Assembly: GCA_964630925.1 (NCBI GenBank)
Contig: CAZVZK010000014.1
Span: 43,233-107,232 of the forward strand
Direction of reading: 5' to 3'
Source of the DNA: RGDT01 sp964630925
GTDB taxonomy: Bacteria > Planctomycetota > Planctomycetia > Gemmatales > Gemmataceae
Length of the DNA: 64,000 bases
The notes under the pieces were generated by a model. The model searched no databases and was not told the origin of the DNA. It saw only the letters and a program-made list of their open reading frames with translations. Made by a program: the position numbers and the translations under genes. Each line of letters starts with the position of its first letter. Within the stretch, counting starts at the first letter, position 1. Below are positions 26,401-33,979 of the stretch, piece after piece.

Positions 26401-26567
26401 AGCCGGTCCGTGGGAGTGGGGTGCGGGTTGGTCCAGGTGGCCTCCAGCCTGCCGGTGACGCGGGCGCCGGCGACGTCGATCTCGGCCCCGAGGCGGTAGC
26501 GCGGCAGATGCGCCGGCAGGGCCGGCGCGGCGGTGGCGAGGGCGGCGATCAGCATCGCGGCGTTCAT
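23418..26567 (-). CDS. M1 metallopeptidase fused to Omp85/BamA-type outer-membrane barrel
   Basis: This is a 1049-residue protein with a signal peptide (MNAAMLIAALATAAPALPA). The M1 catalytic region has GNECSS at about 330-335, THEVCHQW at 359-366 and the third ligand E at 383 (HEXXH-x18-E intact). After about residue 700 the sequence turns into an Omp85-like barrel: GGSDLFRGFDMAQRQGSTVF, then VGSVEWRVPI, FFYDIGDAYTSGQ, GVGLGLRMD, and a terminal Phe (GINHPF). I read it as a protease domain tethered in the periplasm by an outer-membrane barrel; a translocation role for the barrel is inference. The ATG at 26567 begins the signal peptide; earlier in-frame codons add basic, unlikely sequence. Confidence 0.88.
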   Translation of the reverse strand: MNAAMLIAALATAAPALPAHLPRYRLGAEIDVAGARVTGRLEATWTNPHPTPTDRLVFNAHARHVVPDSEIGLTAKTIELLRMMPSEVMGVKEPPLDITRITMGAKDLPYSYEGMTKTDLVVPLPHAVKQGESVTVVIDFTFKLPQKQGRWGQWDGITFLSHWLPVFAVYGDPMRPPDTPATLAGAAPGPAVGVWQPVPFVPWHQPFFNEAATYAVRLSLPADHHLATTGKAVCVTDIGNGRRQHDIEAVGMRDFAILASARYRIHEGEAAAGPGGAPVRVRVLALPRHEHYAKLSVKYACEALLTWSRWLGAYPYPDLTIAEGYFGWNGNECSSLVMIDERVFGMPHLAAGYVEYLVTHEVCHQWFYCQVGTNGYAETWMDEGIVSHLTNRFMDEKVGRNNEMLKYPTGLKWLPTIRREDYRSAGMYGAFGRGDDQAVVKPMEEFGHLPNLMSMTYEKGARVAGMIEDQVGPAAYLDFLRCVVKKYRYRILRVADFRAELEAYTGPMERRMGKSWREFFHDWLCGPGLTDWAVEKVVVTRPPKCLAEPIRRYLLKRKLLFCRGACPDQGLPADAVRVEVWLHQRGKHEERTVLGFALPHGEGYPVTIPVVPHAGDYKIDDPPASVTNLGRDEKGTRMKVEILLPAEPTQVAVDPEQVLPDADPSNNFWHTPIRWRVTPLYTFLEETDLTASYDRWNVIAGPWLFTAPYQDAWFTRSTMVGLRAGAYRTQQFNGGAYAGFRTDYRDVVYGLDAMWDHWPLPKMQAGLIFEQRLAEFNKGDPNALRGVAWMRHVFLYGSSLYLPPIHYVEGFTKYSDNFLPFPTQQGLRGVRFDRTTTAGLHYRLNYLTPYWDPEGGFQLDAWGEGGMANSPSLTGLMKLSSQLSVVQAAPDLGKHLPEGSLLRHAADWLAETRLAVRAFGATSAPGRGEFYTMGGSDLFRGFDMAQRQGSTVFVGSVEWRVPIVKRVRLDLLDHVMGLRNAHAAFFYDIGDAYTSGQSVGPVAHGVGLGLRMDVAWFGIVERTTLRLDVAKAVNMDTGLQVWVGINHPF

Positions 26568-26633
26568 CAGACCGGCTTCCTTCAGGCGAAGGCAGGCCCC
26601 GGCAGGGTGGGGCAGGGGGGCCATAGCAGAAAC

Positions 26634-26647
26634 GCCCCGCGCGGGGC
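26634..26647. repeat. 14-bp GC palindrome upstream of the M1-Omp85 gene
   Basis: A perfect palindrome gccccgc/gcggggc is flanked by gaaacg and cgtttc, which also pair imperfectly around it. The 285-bp gap between divergent genes shows nothing else clear. Possible operator or transcript hairpin; no factor assigned. Confidence 0.35.
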
Positions 26648-26852
26648 AAGACGTTTCCTGGCGGGGCGAGCGCCGCGGCGAGATCGCCCCCGTTTGGCGA
26701 TTGCGTCCACGCGGGCCCCTGACGGGGCCGCTCGCCTGAGCACGAGGCACGGCCCGCTGACGCCGGGCCGCTCGCCCCGATCCGGGTTGATTCCCTCGCC
26801 ACCCCCTGGTAACACCCGCGCCGTCGGAGATCCATCCCTCCGGGGTTGCCCA

Positions 26853-27875
26853 ATGGCGAATGGCAGCGTCGTCGAGCCGGGGCCCGTGCCGCCGCCCGCC
26901 TCATGGGCGAGGAGGCCGGGGCTCGTCTCGTTCGTCCTCCCCGTCTTCCGCGAGGCCGAGGGGATCACCCACTTCGCCGAGGCCCTGATCGCGGTGATGG
27001 ACGGCCTCGGCCTGCCCTACGAGCTGATCTTCGTGGAGGACGACTCGCCCGACGAGTCCCTCGAACGCCTCCGCGACCTGCACGCCCGCCACCCGCATCG
27101 CGTTCGCGCCCTGTCGCTGTCGCGCCGCTTCGGCCATCAGGCGTCGCTGGCGGCGGGCCTGGAGCACGCCAGGGGCGACGTGGTCGTGTGCATGGACAGC
27201 GACATGCAGCACCCGCCGGCGCTGGTGCCGTTCCTCCTTTGGAAGTGGTCCGAGGGGCACCAGCTCGTTTACACCCGCCGCCGCAGGCAGGAGGGCCGCG
27301 GCTGGCTCAAGGAGGCCGCCAGCGGCCTCTTCTACCGCACGATCAACGCCGTCTCGGACGTGCAGCTCGAGGAGGGCACCGCCGATTTCCGCCTCATGGA
27401 CCGCGTGGTCGTGGAGGCCCTGCGCCGCTGCGGCGAGCGTTGGCCCCTGTACCGCGGGCTGGTGCAGTGGGCCGGGTTCCGCCGCCTGGCGGTGTGGTAC
27501 GACGCCCCGCCGCGTTTCGCCGGCACGTCGTCGTACACCTGGGGGCGGATGCTGCGTCTGGGCGGCGACGCCCTGTTCACCTTCTCGCTCTTCCCGCTCC
27601 GTCTGGGGTACGCCCTCGGCGGGCTGGCGCTGGCCGGCACGCTCTTCTACGCCGTCTTCGTCGTCGCGTGCTGGGTGATGGGCCGCGAGGCGCCGCCGGG
27701 GTACACGTCCCTCGTCCTGCTGGTGAGCTTCCTAGGCGGGCTGAACCTATTCTGCATCGGCATCGTCGGCGAGTACGTCGGACGCATCCACGAGCAGGTC
27801 AAACAGCGGCCGCTCTACCTCGTCAAGGAATCCATCGGGTATGAGACGCCGCGCGACGAGGCGCGGGCGGCGTGA
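26853..27875 (+). CDS. Family 2 glycosyltransferase, polyprenyl-phosphate hexose type (DPM1/ArnC-like)
   Basis: This is a 340-residue protein. The GT-A fold starts SFVLPVFREAEGI, EDDSPD lies at about 62-67, SLSRRFGHQASLAAG at 88-102, and the DxD-type CMDSDMQHP at 113-121. Two to three membrane helices lie near 255-310 (ALGGLALAGTLFYAVFVVA and LLVSFLGGLNLFCIGIVGEY), ending GRIHEQVKQRPLYLV. Such enzymes move a sugar from a nucleotide to polyprenyl phosphate. It is followed at once by a methyltransferase and a membrane protein, suggesting a small glycan-building set. Confidence 0.9.
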   Translation: MANGSVVEPGPVPPPASWARRPGLVSFVLPVFREAEGITHFAEALIAVMDGLGLPYELIFVEDDSPDESLERLRDLHARHPHRVRALSLSRRFGHQASLAAGLEHARGDVVVCMDSDMQHPPALVPFLLWKWSEGHQLVYTRRRRQEGRGWLKEAASGLFYRTINAVSDVQLEEGTADFRLMDRVVVEALRRCGERWPLYRGLVQWAGFRRLAVWYDAPPRFAGTSSYTWGRMLRLGGDALFTFSLFPLRLGYALGGLALAGTLFYAVFVVACWVMGREAPPGYTSLVLLVSFLGGLNLFCIGIVGEYVGRIHEQVKQRPLYLVKESIGYETPRDEARAA

Positions 27876-27888
27876 ACAGGAGCGGCAG

Positions 27889-28776
27889 ATGAGCGCTTTG
27901 GCGATCCCCGTCCCCGAGCCGAGACAGGCCGCGTGCATCTGCTGCGGTGCCGAGCGGTGGGCGCCGCACTTCCGCGTGTTGCGCAAGTGCGGGGGCTGTG
28001 GCTTCATCCGCGCCGACATGGACCTGACGCACGAGCAGGTGCGCGCCCTCTACCAGGAGGATTACTTCCGGGGCGAGGAGTACGGCGACTACCTCGCCGA
28101 CGCCCTGTCGCACCGCAAGAACTTCGCCGCCCGCCTGTCGGTGGTCAAACGCCTCATGGGCCGGGCCGGGCCGGTGTTCGAGGTCGGCTGCGCCTACGGG
28201 TTCTGGCTGGAACAATGCGCGAAGGCCGGCATCGAGTGCGCCGGCGTGGACGTGTGCGTCGAGCCGGTGCGTCACGCCCGCATGGAGCTGGGCCAGGACG
28301 CGCGGCTGGGCGACTTCCTGTCCCTGCCGTTGCCGCGAGGCAAGTACTCCGCGTTCTGCCTGTGGGACACCATCGAGCATCTGGCCGACCCGGAACGCTT
28401 CGTCGCGAGGGCGTATGATCTCCTGCCGCCGGGCGGCTGGCTGTTCGTGACGACGGGGGACATCGGCTCGTGGTACGCCTCGTGGCTGGGCCCACGCTGG
28501 CGCATGATCCACCCGCCGACGCATCTCCAATATTTCTCCGTCCCGGCGATGCGGCGCTTCCTGACACGCGCCGGCTTCCACGTGGTGCGGTGTCAATCGA
28601 CGCCGATGTACCGCAACATCGGCGAGACGCTGGAGCGCGTGGCGACCCTGGGCAAGGGGCCGTCGGTGCCCGTGGCCCGGCTGCTGCGAGGCGTGACGCC
28701 GGCGTGGCTGAAGAGGCTGGGCTTCTGGCTCGACCTGGGCGACATCATGTTCGTGGCGGCACGCAAGGAGGGTTGA
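27889..28776 (+). CDS. Class I SAM-dependent methyltransferase with N-terminal zinc-ribbon-like segment
   Basis: This is a 295-residue protein. Near the start, CICC (16-19) and CGGC (34-37) form a ribbon seen in sugar/lipid methyltransferases. The SAM motif VFEVGCAYGFWLEQC lies at about 90-104, followed by LWDTIEHLADPERF and GGWLFVTTGD. Methylation target unknown; the place between a polyprenyl-sugar transferase and a membrane protein suggests a glycan or lipid-linked sugar. The start at 27889 was chosen because it lies 14 bases after the glycosyltransferase stop; an earlier ATG at 27841 overlaps that gene. Confidence 0.87.
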   Translation: MSALAIPVPEPRQAACICCGAERWAPHFRVLRKCGGCGFIRADMDLTHEQVRALYQEDYFRGEEYGDYLADALSHRKNFAARLSVVKRLMGRAGPVFEVGCAYGFWLEQCAKAGIECAGVDVCVEPVRHARMELGQDARLGDFLSLPLPRGKYSAFCLWDTIEHLADPERFVARAYDLLPPGGWLFVTTGDIGSWYASWLGPRWRMIHPPTHLQYFSVPAMRRFLTRAGFHVVRCQSTPMYRNIGETLERVATLGKGPSVPVARLLRGVTPAWLKRLGFWLDLGDIMFVAARKEG

Positions 28777-28779
28777 GCG

Positions 28780-30225
28780 ATGGGTGACGCCCCCGCCGGC
28801 GGGCGCTGGTGGATTATCCCTGCGGGCGTCCTGATCGCCTGCCTCTACCTGCCGACGCTGGGGATCCCCTTCGACTTCCAGGAGGACGGCTGCCTCGTCT
28901 ACAGCCGCCCGGGGTACGCATCGACCCTCGCCGGGGCCTTGCCGGAGTCGCTATCGTTCTCCGCCGAGGAGTACCGGCTACGCGGCCCGTTCCGCCCGGT
29001 GCTGTGGGCGCACTGGTTCGTCTCTGCGGCGCTGCACGACGGCCCAATGGGCTTCCGCGTCGAGCGCCTGCTGGTGTGCGCCCTGGCGGCGTGCGCGATG
29101 ATGCTCCTGCTGACCGAGATGGGCGTGGCGCCGGCCGCGTCGGTGTGCGCCGCCGCACTGGCGTGCTGGTCCGGGTACCGCAGCGAGGTCTGGCGCCAGC
29201 TCGGCATGCCGGAGGCGCTGGGGATGCCGTACGCGCTGCTGTCGCTGTGGTGCGCCGTGCGTGCGTCGAGGCGCGGCGCCTCCGTCTGGTGGGACGTGGC
29301 GGCGGGGGCGCTGTTCCTCGCGGCGCTGGGCATCAAGAACACCTACCTCGCCCTGGCCCCGGCGCTCGTCTGGCTCCGCTTGTGCGGCGAGGGCTTCCCG
29401 ACGCTCGCCGGCGTCTGCCGCGTCTGGCATCGGCTGGCGTTCTACGCCGTCCCCGCCGCCCTCCCCGTTGTGCAGATGCTGCTGCTCAAGCTGCGCCCCG
29501 CTCACCCCGACTTCCAGACGCGGTTCCGCCTGGCGAACGGCATCGAGATGGCCGCCGCGGTGCGCGACGCGATGAATCCGTGGCGGATGGGTGTCGCCTT
29601 CGGCCTTCTTCTGCTCGCGGTGTTGTTCGTGGCGCTGTACGGCCGGAGGGAGGAGAGGGCCGGCGCGCGTCCGCCCACGGCGGCACTCGGGGCGGCGGCT
29701 CTGCTCTTCTTCGCCGGCGTCGTCATCTACATGCCCTGGCCGTACCGCGCCGGACGCTACACGATGCCGGCGGCGTGGGGCGCCGACATCCTGTTCGCCG
29801 TCCTGCTCACCGCCGTCTCGTCGGCGCGGCCATGGATTCGCCTGCCCGTGTACGCAGCGGTGTTCGCCGGGCTGATCCTCGTCGGCCTCGGCACGCTGGA
29901 GTTACAGCGCCGGCAGGCCGAGCAGTTGTGCCCGATGTGGGACGCCCTGCGCTACCTGGAGGAGCAGACGCCCGGCTCGGCGGCGATGCGAACGGGCGGC
30001 GCGGAGGAGTACAGCGAGCCAGAGCGCATTCACTTCGCATCGCACCTCACGTTCCGCGGACGGTCTCGTCTGCCCGGGATGCCCGCCCTGGCCGGTGGCA
30101 TGGCCCCCGATGTCGTGGTCACGCGCTCGGAGTTTCCGCCAGCCGAAGGCTATTCGCTCGTCCGCCGTTTCGAGCGGGGCAGGGGGGGGGCGTGCCACAT
30201 ATGGATGAAGGGCAGGGCGGGATGA
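28780..30225 (+). CDS. Polytopic membrane protein, glycosyltransferase-like (ArnT/GT39-type layout)
   Basis: This 481-residue protein has about 9 hydrophobic helices starting with WWIIPAGVLIACLYLPTLG. An acidic FDFQEDG sits in the first loop, where lipid-sugar transferases place their catalytic Asp/Glu, and the non-membrane tail (about 390-481) is soluble. I infer, but cannot prove, transfer of a sugar from polyprenyl phosphate. The ATG is preceded by aggaggg. It starts 3 bases after the methyltransferase stop, so the three genes are one transcript. Confidence 0.68.
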   Translation: MGDAPAGGRWWIIPAGVLIACLYLPTLGIPFDFQEDGCLVYSRPGYASTLAGALPESLSFSAEEYRLRGPFRPVLWAHWFVSAALHDGPMGFRVERLLVCALAACAMMLLLTEMGVAPAASVCAAALACWSGYRSEVWRQLGMPEALGMPYALLSLWCAVRASRRGASVWWDVAAGALFLAALGIKNTYLALAPALVWLRLCGEGFPTLAGVCRVWHRLAFYAVPAALPVVQMLLLKLRPAHPDFQTRFRLANGIEMAAAVRDAMNPWRMGVAFGLLLLAVLFVALYGRREERAGARPPTAALGAAALLFFAGVVIYMPWPYRAGRYTMPAAWGADILFAVLLTAVSSARPWIRLPVYAAVFAGLILVGLGTLELQRRQAEQLCPMWDALRYLEEQTPGSAAMRTGGAEEYSEPERIHFASHLTFRGRSRLPGMPALAGGMAPDVVVTRSEFPPAEGYSLVRRFERGRGGACHIWMKGRAG

Positions 30226-30295
30226 TCGGGCGCGAGCCCGCGCGTGCGGCCGCGTGTCAGCCCCGACGACACGCCCGATCCCGCGGAGGGTGCCC

Positions 30296-31306
30296 GTGAA
30301 CGCCGACCTGGCCAACCTGCTCGGCGCCCTGCGCGACAGCCCCGACGACGACCTGGGCCGCCTCGCCCTGGCCGACTGGTGCCAGGAGCAGCCGGACACA
30401 GCCACGCGGGCGCGCGGCGATCACGTCCGCCTCGCCCTGGAACTGAGCAAGCTGAAGCGCGGCGAAGCCGGCGAGCCCGAGCTGCGTGCGCGGGTGAAGG
30501 CACTCGAGGGCCGATGGCGTTCGACGTGGCTGGGGCCGCTGCGGCACCTGATGCACCGCTGCGACTTCCTGCCGGGCGGGCTGGTCAAGGCCGAGGCCAC
30601 CGGCAACCGGGCGGCGCAGGCACGCAAGGAGGGCGTGCGGCCGCCGACGGACGAGGAGTTCGCGTGGGTGTCGAGCCTCGTGGTGCGGGCCACACAGCAA
30701 GACGAGCTGAATTGGCTGGCCCGCACGCTGCCGGCGGGGCTCGTACGCTCTTTTGAACTGCAGATACAGACGCGCACAGACGACTGTGTGGCCTCCGTCT
30801 CCTCCTGCCGCTGGCTCACCGGGCTGCGGGCGCTGCGGCTGTATTGGGTAGGCGGCCCCCGCATCTGGGCCGGCGCAGGGCGACTCGCCGACCTCCCCCT
30901 CCGTGGGTGCGTATTAACGCTCCACAACGCCGGCCTCGGGGTGCGCGGCTGCTCGGCGTTGGCGGCGGGCGGCCTGTCCGCGCTCGCGGGCCTCACCTTG
31001 AACTCCTGCCGTCTCGCGGGCGGCCCGCTCCGCGCCCTCCTCGTGGCAGGCTTCGAGCCCCCGCCGGCCCTGTCGTTCGCCGCGAACGACCTCACCACCG
31101 CCGATACTGACGCCCTGGCGGCGTGGCCGGGGCTGGCGCACGTCCGCGAGCTGATCCTCGACTACAACCCCATCGGCGACGCCGGGGCGCTGGCCCTGGC
31201 CCGCTCGCCCCACCTCACGGGAATCCGCAAGTTGAGCCTCCTGCACACCGGGGTGACCGCACGCGGCCTCAGGGCCTTTTCCACCATCGGCCTGGTCGAG
31301 GCGTGA
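30296..31306 (+). CDS. TIGR02996-domain protein with leucine-rich-repeat-like tail
   Basis: This is a 336-residue protein. The first 50 residues match the repeat-companion domain TIGR02996 (LLGALRDSPDDDLGRLALADWCQEQ). The last 180 show degenerate LRR units (LRALRLYWVGG, LTLNSCRLAGGPL, LILDYNPIGDAGALAL, LSLLHTGVTARGL). The start is GTG at 30296, chosen because cggaggg lies about 6 bases upstream and the family begins here. Such proteins are numerous in Gemmata and of unknown role. Confidence 0.85.
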   Translation: MNADLANLLGALRDSPDDDLGRLALADWCQEQPDTATRARGDHVRLALELSKLKRGEAGEPELRARVKALEGRWRSTWLGPLRHLMHRCDFLPGGLVKAEATGNRAAQARKEGVRPPTDEEFAWVSSLVVRATQQDELNWLARTLPAGLVRSFELQIQTRTDDCVASVSSCRWLTGLRALRLYWVGGPRIWAGAGRLADLPLRGCVLTLHNAGLGVRGCSALAAGGLSALAGLTLNSCRLAGGPLRALLVAGFEPPPALSFAANDLTTADTDALAAWPGLAHVRELILDYNPIGDAGALALARSPHLTGIRKLSLLHTGVTARGLRAFSTIGLVEA

Positions 31307-31343
31307 CGCGCCGGTGCATCACTCGGGCCCCGTGAGAGGCCCG

Positions 31344-32756
31344 TCACTCGCCCTTCTTACCCTTCTCCTGCGACGGGTACACCGGGTTGAAGCCCACCTT
31401 CCACGTCCGCTTCGTCAGGTCGTGCCCCAGCGCCTTCCAGTGCGCCAACATCTTCCGCTCGAGATCGTCCGCCCGCGCCGGGTCGGCGGCGGACCGGTCG
31501 TCCTGTTCGCCGGGGTCGGCGTTGAGGTCGTACACCTCTCGGACGCCCGTCTCCATCGTCCGGATCAGCTTCCACCCGTCCGGCGTGATCACCGAGCGCT
31601 TGAACGTATACTCGCGGTAGTCCGTCTCCGAGAACACGTCGCGGGCCGACTCCTCGCCGCGGATGAGCGGCACCAGGCTCCGGCCACGCAACTGGCCCGC
31701 CGGGGCCGGCACGCCGACGAGGCCGAGGACCGTCGGCATCACGTCGATGCTGCTCACGCCCTCCGTCACCGGCTTGCCGCCCTTCTGGCCCGGGAAGCGG
31801 ATGAACAGAGGCACGCGCAGCAGCTCGTCGTACAGCGTGAACCCGTGGTCGAACCGGCGATGCTCGTACAGCTCCGTCCCGTGGTCCGACGTGACGACGA
31901 ACAGCGTGTTCTCCGACAGTCCCAGGCGCTTCATCTCGTCGAGGAAGCCCTTGAACAGGGCGTCGGCGCGGTTGATCTTCTCGTCGTACACCGCCCGCCA
32001 GAAACGCACGTCGGCGTCACGCAGCGTCAGCTTGCCCTTCTCCAATCCCTCCTCGCGCAACGCCTCCTGCTCCTGCTCCGAGCCGGAGTAACGCCTGTCG
32101 TAGCCGCGTTCGACGAAGCGGTAGTCCAGGCCGTCGGCGGGCGTGTTCTGCCCGTGGGCGTCGTAGCCGTGCAGGAACAGGAAGAACTTGCGGGCCTTGT
32201 TCTTTTCCAACCACCGGACCGCCTCGGGGATGCTGCGGTCGAGGCCGCCGAAGGTGCCCGTCTGCTGGAAGTACACGTCGAAGCCGGCCTCGTAGCCGAA
32301 GCCGCCGCTGACGCCGGCGTTGCCGGTGAATCCGCCGGTGGCGTAGCCGGCTTTGCGCATCACCTCGGCGAGCGTCACCAGGGAGGGCGACAGCTCCTTG
32401 AGGTTGGCCTGACGCTTGCGGCCCGCCGTGTACTCGGCGAATTTGTTGACCATGCGGTGTTCGGACGGGTAGACGCCGGTGAACCACGTCATCGACGCCG
32501 GGACCGTCCACGATGCGACGGAGTAGGCGCGATGGAAGCGGAAGGAGTCGCGCGCGAAGGCGTCGAGCGCCGGCGTGACCTCGGGCCTGTGCCCCAGCGC
32601 GCCGACGTGGGCGGCCTGCAAGGCGTCGAAGCTGACGAGGACGACGTTATGCCCCTCGTAGCGTGTAGGCAGCGAGGCGGGGTCGATGTCCGGCTCGGGC
32701 GCGGGCCTGCCGTAACAGCCGGCCAGCGCCAGGGTCAACGCCAGCAAGGCGCGCAT
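31344..32756 (-). CDS. Lipoprotein sulfatase-fold hydrolase lacking the formylglycine Cys/Ser
   Basis: This 470-residue protein has a lipobox (LALAGC, C14), so it is anchored outside the inner membrane. The alkaline phosphatase/sulfatase fold is shown by VLVSFDALQAAHVGALG at about 39-55, LTPALDAFA, SWTVPASMTWFTGVYPSEH at 82-100, and later SDHGTEL and RVPLFIRFPG. Where a type I sulfatase carries CxPSR, this has TxPAS (Thr84), a form used by phosphotransferase-type members with Thr as nucleophile. It may therefore not need formylglycine, and its reaction could be a phospho- or sulfo-ester cleavage. It lies 16 bases downstream of an FGE-like gene. Confidence 0.85.
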   Translation of the reverse strand: MRALLALTLALAGCYGRPAPEPDIDPASLPTRYEGHNVVLVSFDALQAAHVGALGHRPEVTPALDAFARDSFRFHRAYSVASWTVPASMTWFTGVYPSEHRMVNKFAEYTAGRKRQANLKELSPSLVTLAEVMRKAGYATGGFTGNAGVSGGFGYEAGFDVYFQQTGTFGGLDRSIPEAVRWLEKNKARKFFLFLHGYDAHGQNTPADGLDYRFVERGYDRRYSGSEQEQEALREEGLEKGKLTLRDADVRFWRAVYDEKINRADALFKGFLDEMKRLGLSENTLFVVTSDHGTELYEHRRFDHGFTLYDELLRVPLFIRFPGQKGGKPVTEGVSSIDVMPTVLGLVGVPAPAGQLRGRSLVPLIRGEESARDVFSETDYREYTFKRSVITPDGWKLIRTMETGVREVYDLNADPGEQDDRSAADPARADDLERKMLAHWKALGHDLTKRTWKVGFNPVYPSQEKGKKGE

Positions 32757-32772
32757 GGGCCGGCTCCGTAAA

Positions 32773-33873
32773 TCAGGGGTCGCGGGCGATGCGGAATCCG
32801 GTGGTGTAGTTGCGTTCGCCGGGCGCCTGCATAGAGCGGGCGGCGGACCTGCCGCTCGTCTTCGGCACGAGCCAGGAGCCGCCCCGGTGGGTGCGCTGGG
32901 TGCCCTTGTCCGGCCCCCTCGGGTCGTCGCCCATCGCGGCGGGGTAGTCCCTGGCGTACCAGTCCCAGCACCACTCGGCGACGTTGCCGTGCATGTCGTG
33001 CAGGCCCAAGCCGTTGGGCCGGTGCGTGCCGACGCGGGCGGTGCGTCCCAGGTCCGTCCACTCCAGCGCGCTGCCGTAGCCGATGGAGATGGTCATCGGC
33101 TTGAGATTGGCGTCGCCGCGGCGCAGGTTCGGGCCGTGGTGGTACGCCGCCCCTGTGCCGGCGCGGCACGCATGCTCCCACTCCGCCTCCGTGGGGAGGC
33201 GGTAGCCGTTGCCGCCCAGGACCTTGACCTCGGCGCTGACGATGGAATTCCCCTCGCGTTTGATGGCGGAGAGGCGGTAGTGCGGGGGCAGGCCGTCCTT
33301 GCGGCTGAGGAGGTTGCAGAACTCCAGGGCGTCGAACCACGACACGTTCTCGACGGGGAAGGGGGTGGTGTCGAGGGCGGCGACCTTGTCGGCGCCTCCG
33401 CCGCCGATGCGGAACCAGCTGGGGTTGACCTTCATGACCTCCTTGTACTCGCCCTGGGTGACCTCGTGGACGCCGAGGTAGAACGGGCGGCGGATGTTCA
33501 CGTCGCGCTGCGTCTCGTCGGCGCGGCGTCCGCCCTCGGTGTCGGGCGAGCCGATGCGGAGCGGCCCCGGCTCGATGCGGGCCAGCTCCATCGCCGTCGA
33601 GCGGCTCCGGCGCGTCTTGGGCATGAGGCCGCGGGCGAGACGCCACGCCCTGGCCCTCACCTCCAGGTCAGGCGACTTCGTCATCGCCCAGGTGAGGGCG
33701 GGGATGGCCTTGTCGCCCATCTCCAGCAGTTTGGCCGAGGCGGCCTCGCGTTTGTCGAAGTCGTCGTCGCCGAGCTGCTCGACGAGGGCCTTGATGCGTG
33801 CGGCCTCGGCGTCATCGCCGGCGGTCCCCAGCGCGGCACAGACGACGGCCACCAGCAGGAGGGTTGTTCGCAT
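32773..33873 (-). CDS. Secreted FGE/SUMF1-fold protein with N-terminal HEAT-like segment
   Basis: This 366-residue protein has a signal peptide (MRTTLLLVAVVCAALGTA). A short helical repeat lies at about 23-85 (LVEQLGDDDFDKREAASAKL), and the SUMF1/FGE fold follows: RPFYLGVHEVTQGEYKEVM, PVENVSWFDALEFCNLLSRK, RLPTEAEWEHACRAG, GLHDMHGNVAEWCWDWY and RGGSWLVP. Catalytic FGE has two cysteines after RGGS; here the stretch reads LVPKTSGRSAAR, without Cys, so it is unlikely to make formylglycine. It precedes the sulfatase by 16 bases in one transcript. Confidence 0.88.
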   Translation of the reverse strand: MRTTLLLVAVVCAALGTAGDDAEAARIKALVEQLGDDDFDKREAASAKLLEMGDKAIPALTWAMTKSPDLEVRARAWRLARGLMPKTRRSRSTAMELARIEPGPLRIGSPDTEGGRRADETQRDVNIRRPFYLGVHEVTQGEYKEVMKVNPSWFRIGGGGADKVAALDTTPFPVENVSWFDALEFCNLLSRKDGLPPHYRLSAIKREGNSIVSAEVKVLGGNGYRLPTEAEWEHACRAGTGAAYHHGPNLRRGDANLKPMTISIGYGSALEWTDLGRTARVGTHRPNGLGLHDMHGNVAEWCWDWYARDYPAAMGDDPRGPDKGTQRTHRGGSWLVPKTSGRSAARSMQAPGERNYTTGFRIARDP

Positions 33874-33979
33874 GCGCCCATGCTAGCGGGGCAGGGTGGG
33901 GGGAGTCAACGGGCTTGCCGGGAGGGCGGGGGGGCGTATGCCATGCAGCATGCCCGCACCCTCCCCGGAGCCGACGCAC

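Noticed and set aside
23265..26852. Plus-strand open frame opposite the M1-Omp85 gene
   Set aside because: Arg/His/Val-rich shadow. Real coding on that frame starts only at 26853 with the glycosyltransferase.
31306..31343. Terminator between the TIGR02996 gene and the sulfatase
   Set aside because: A short stem cgggcc/ggcccg is present, but it is weak and has no T-tract on either strand.
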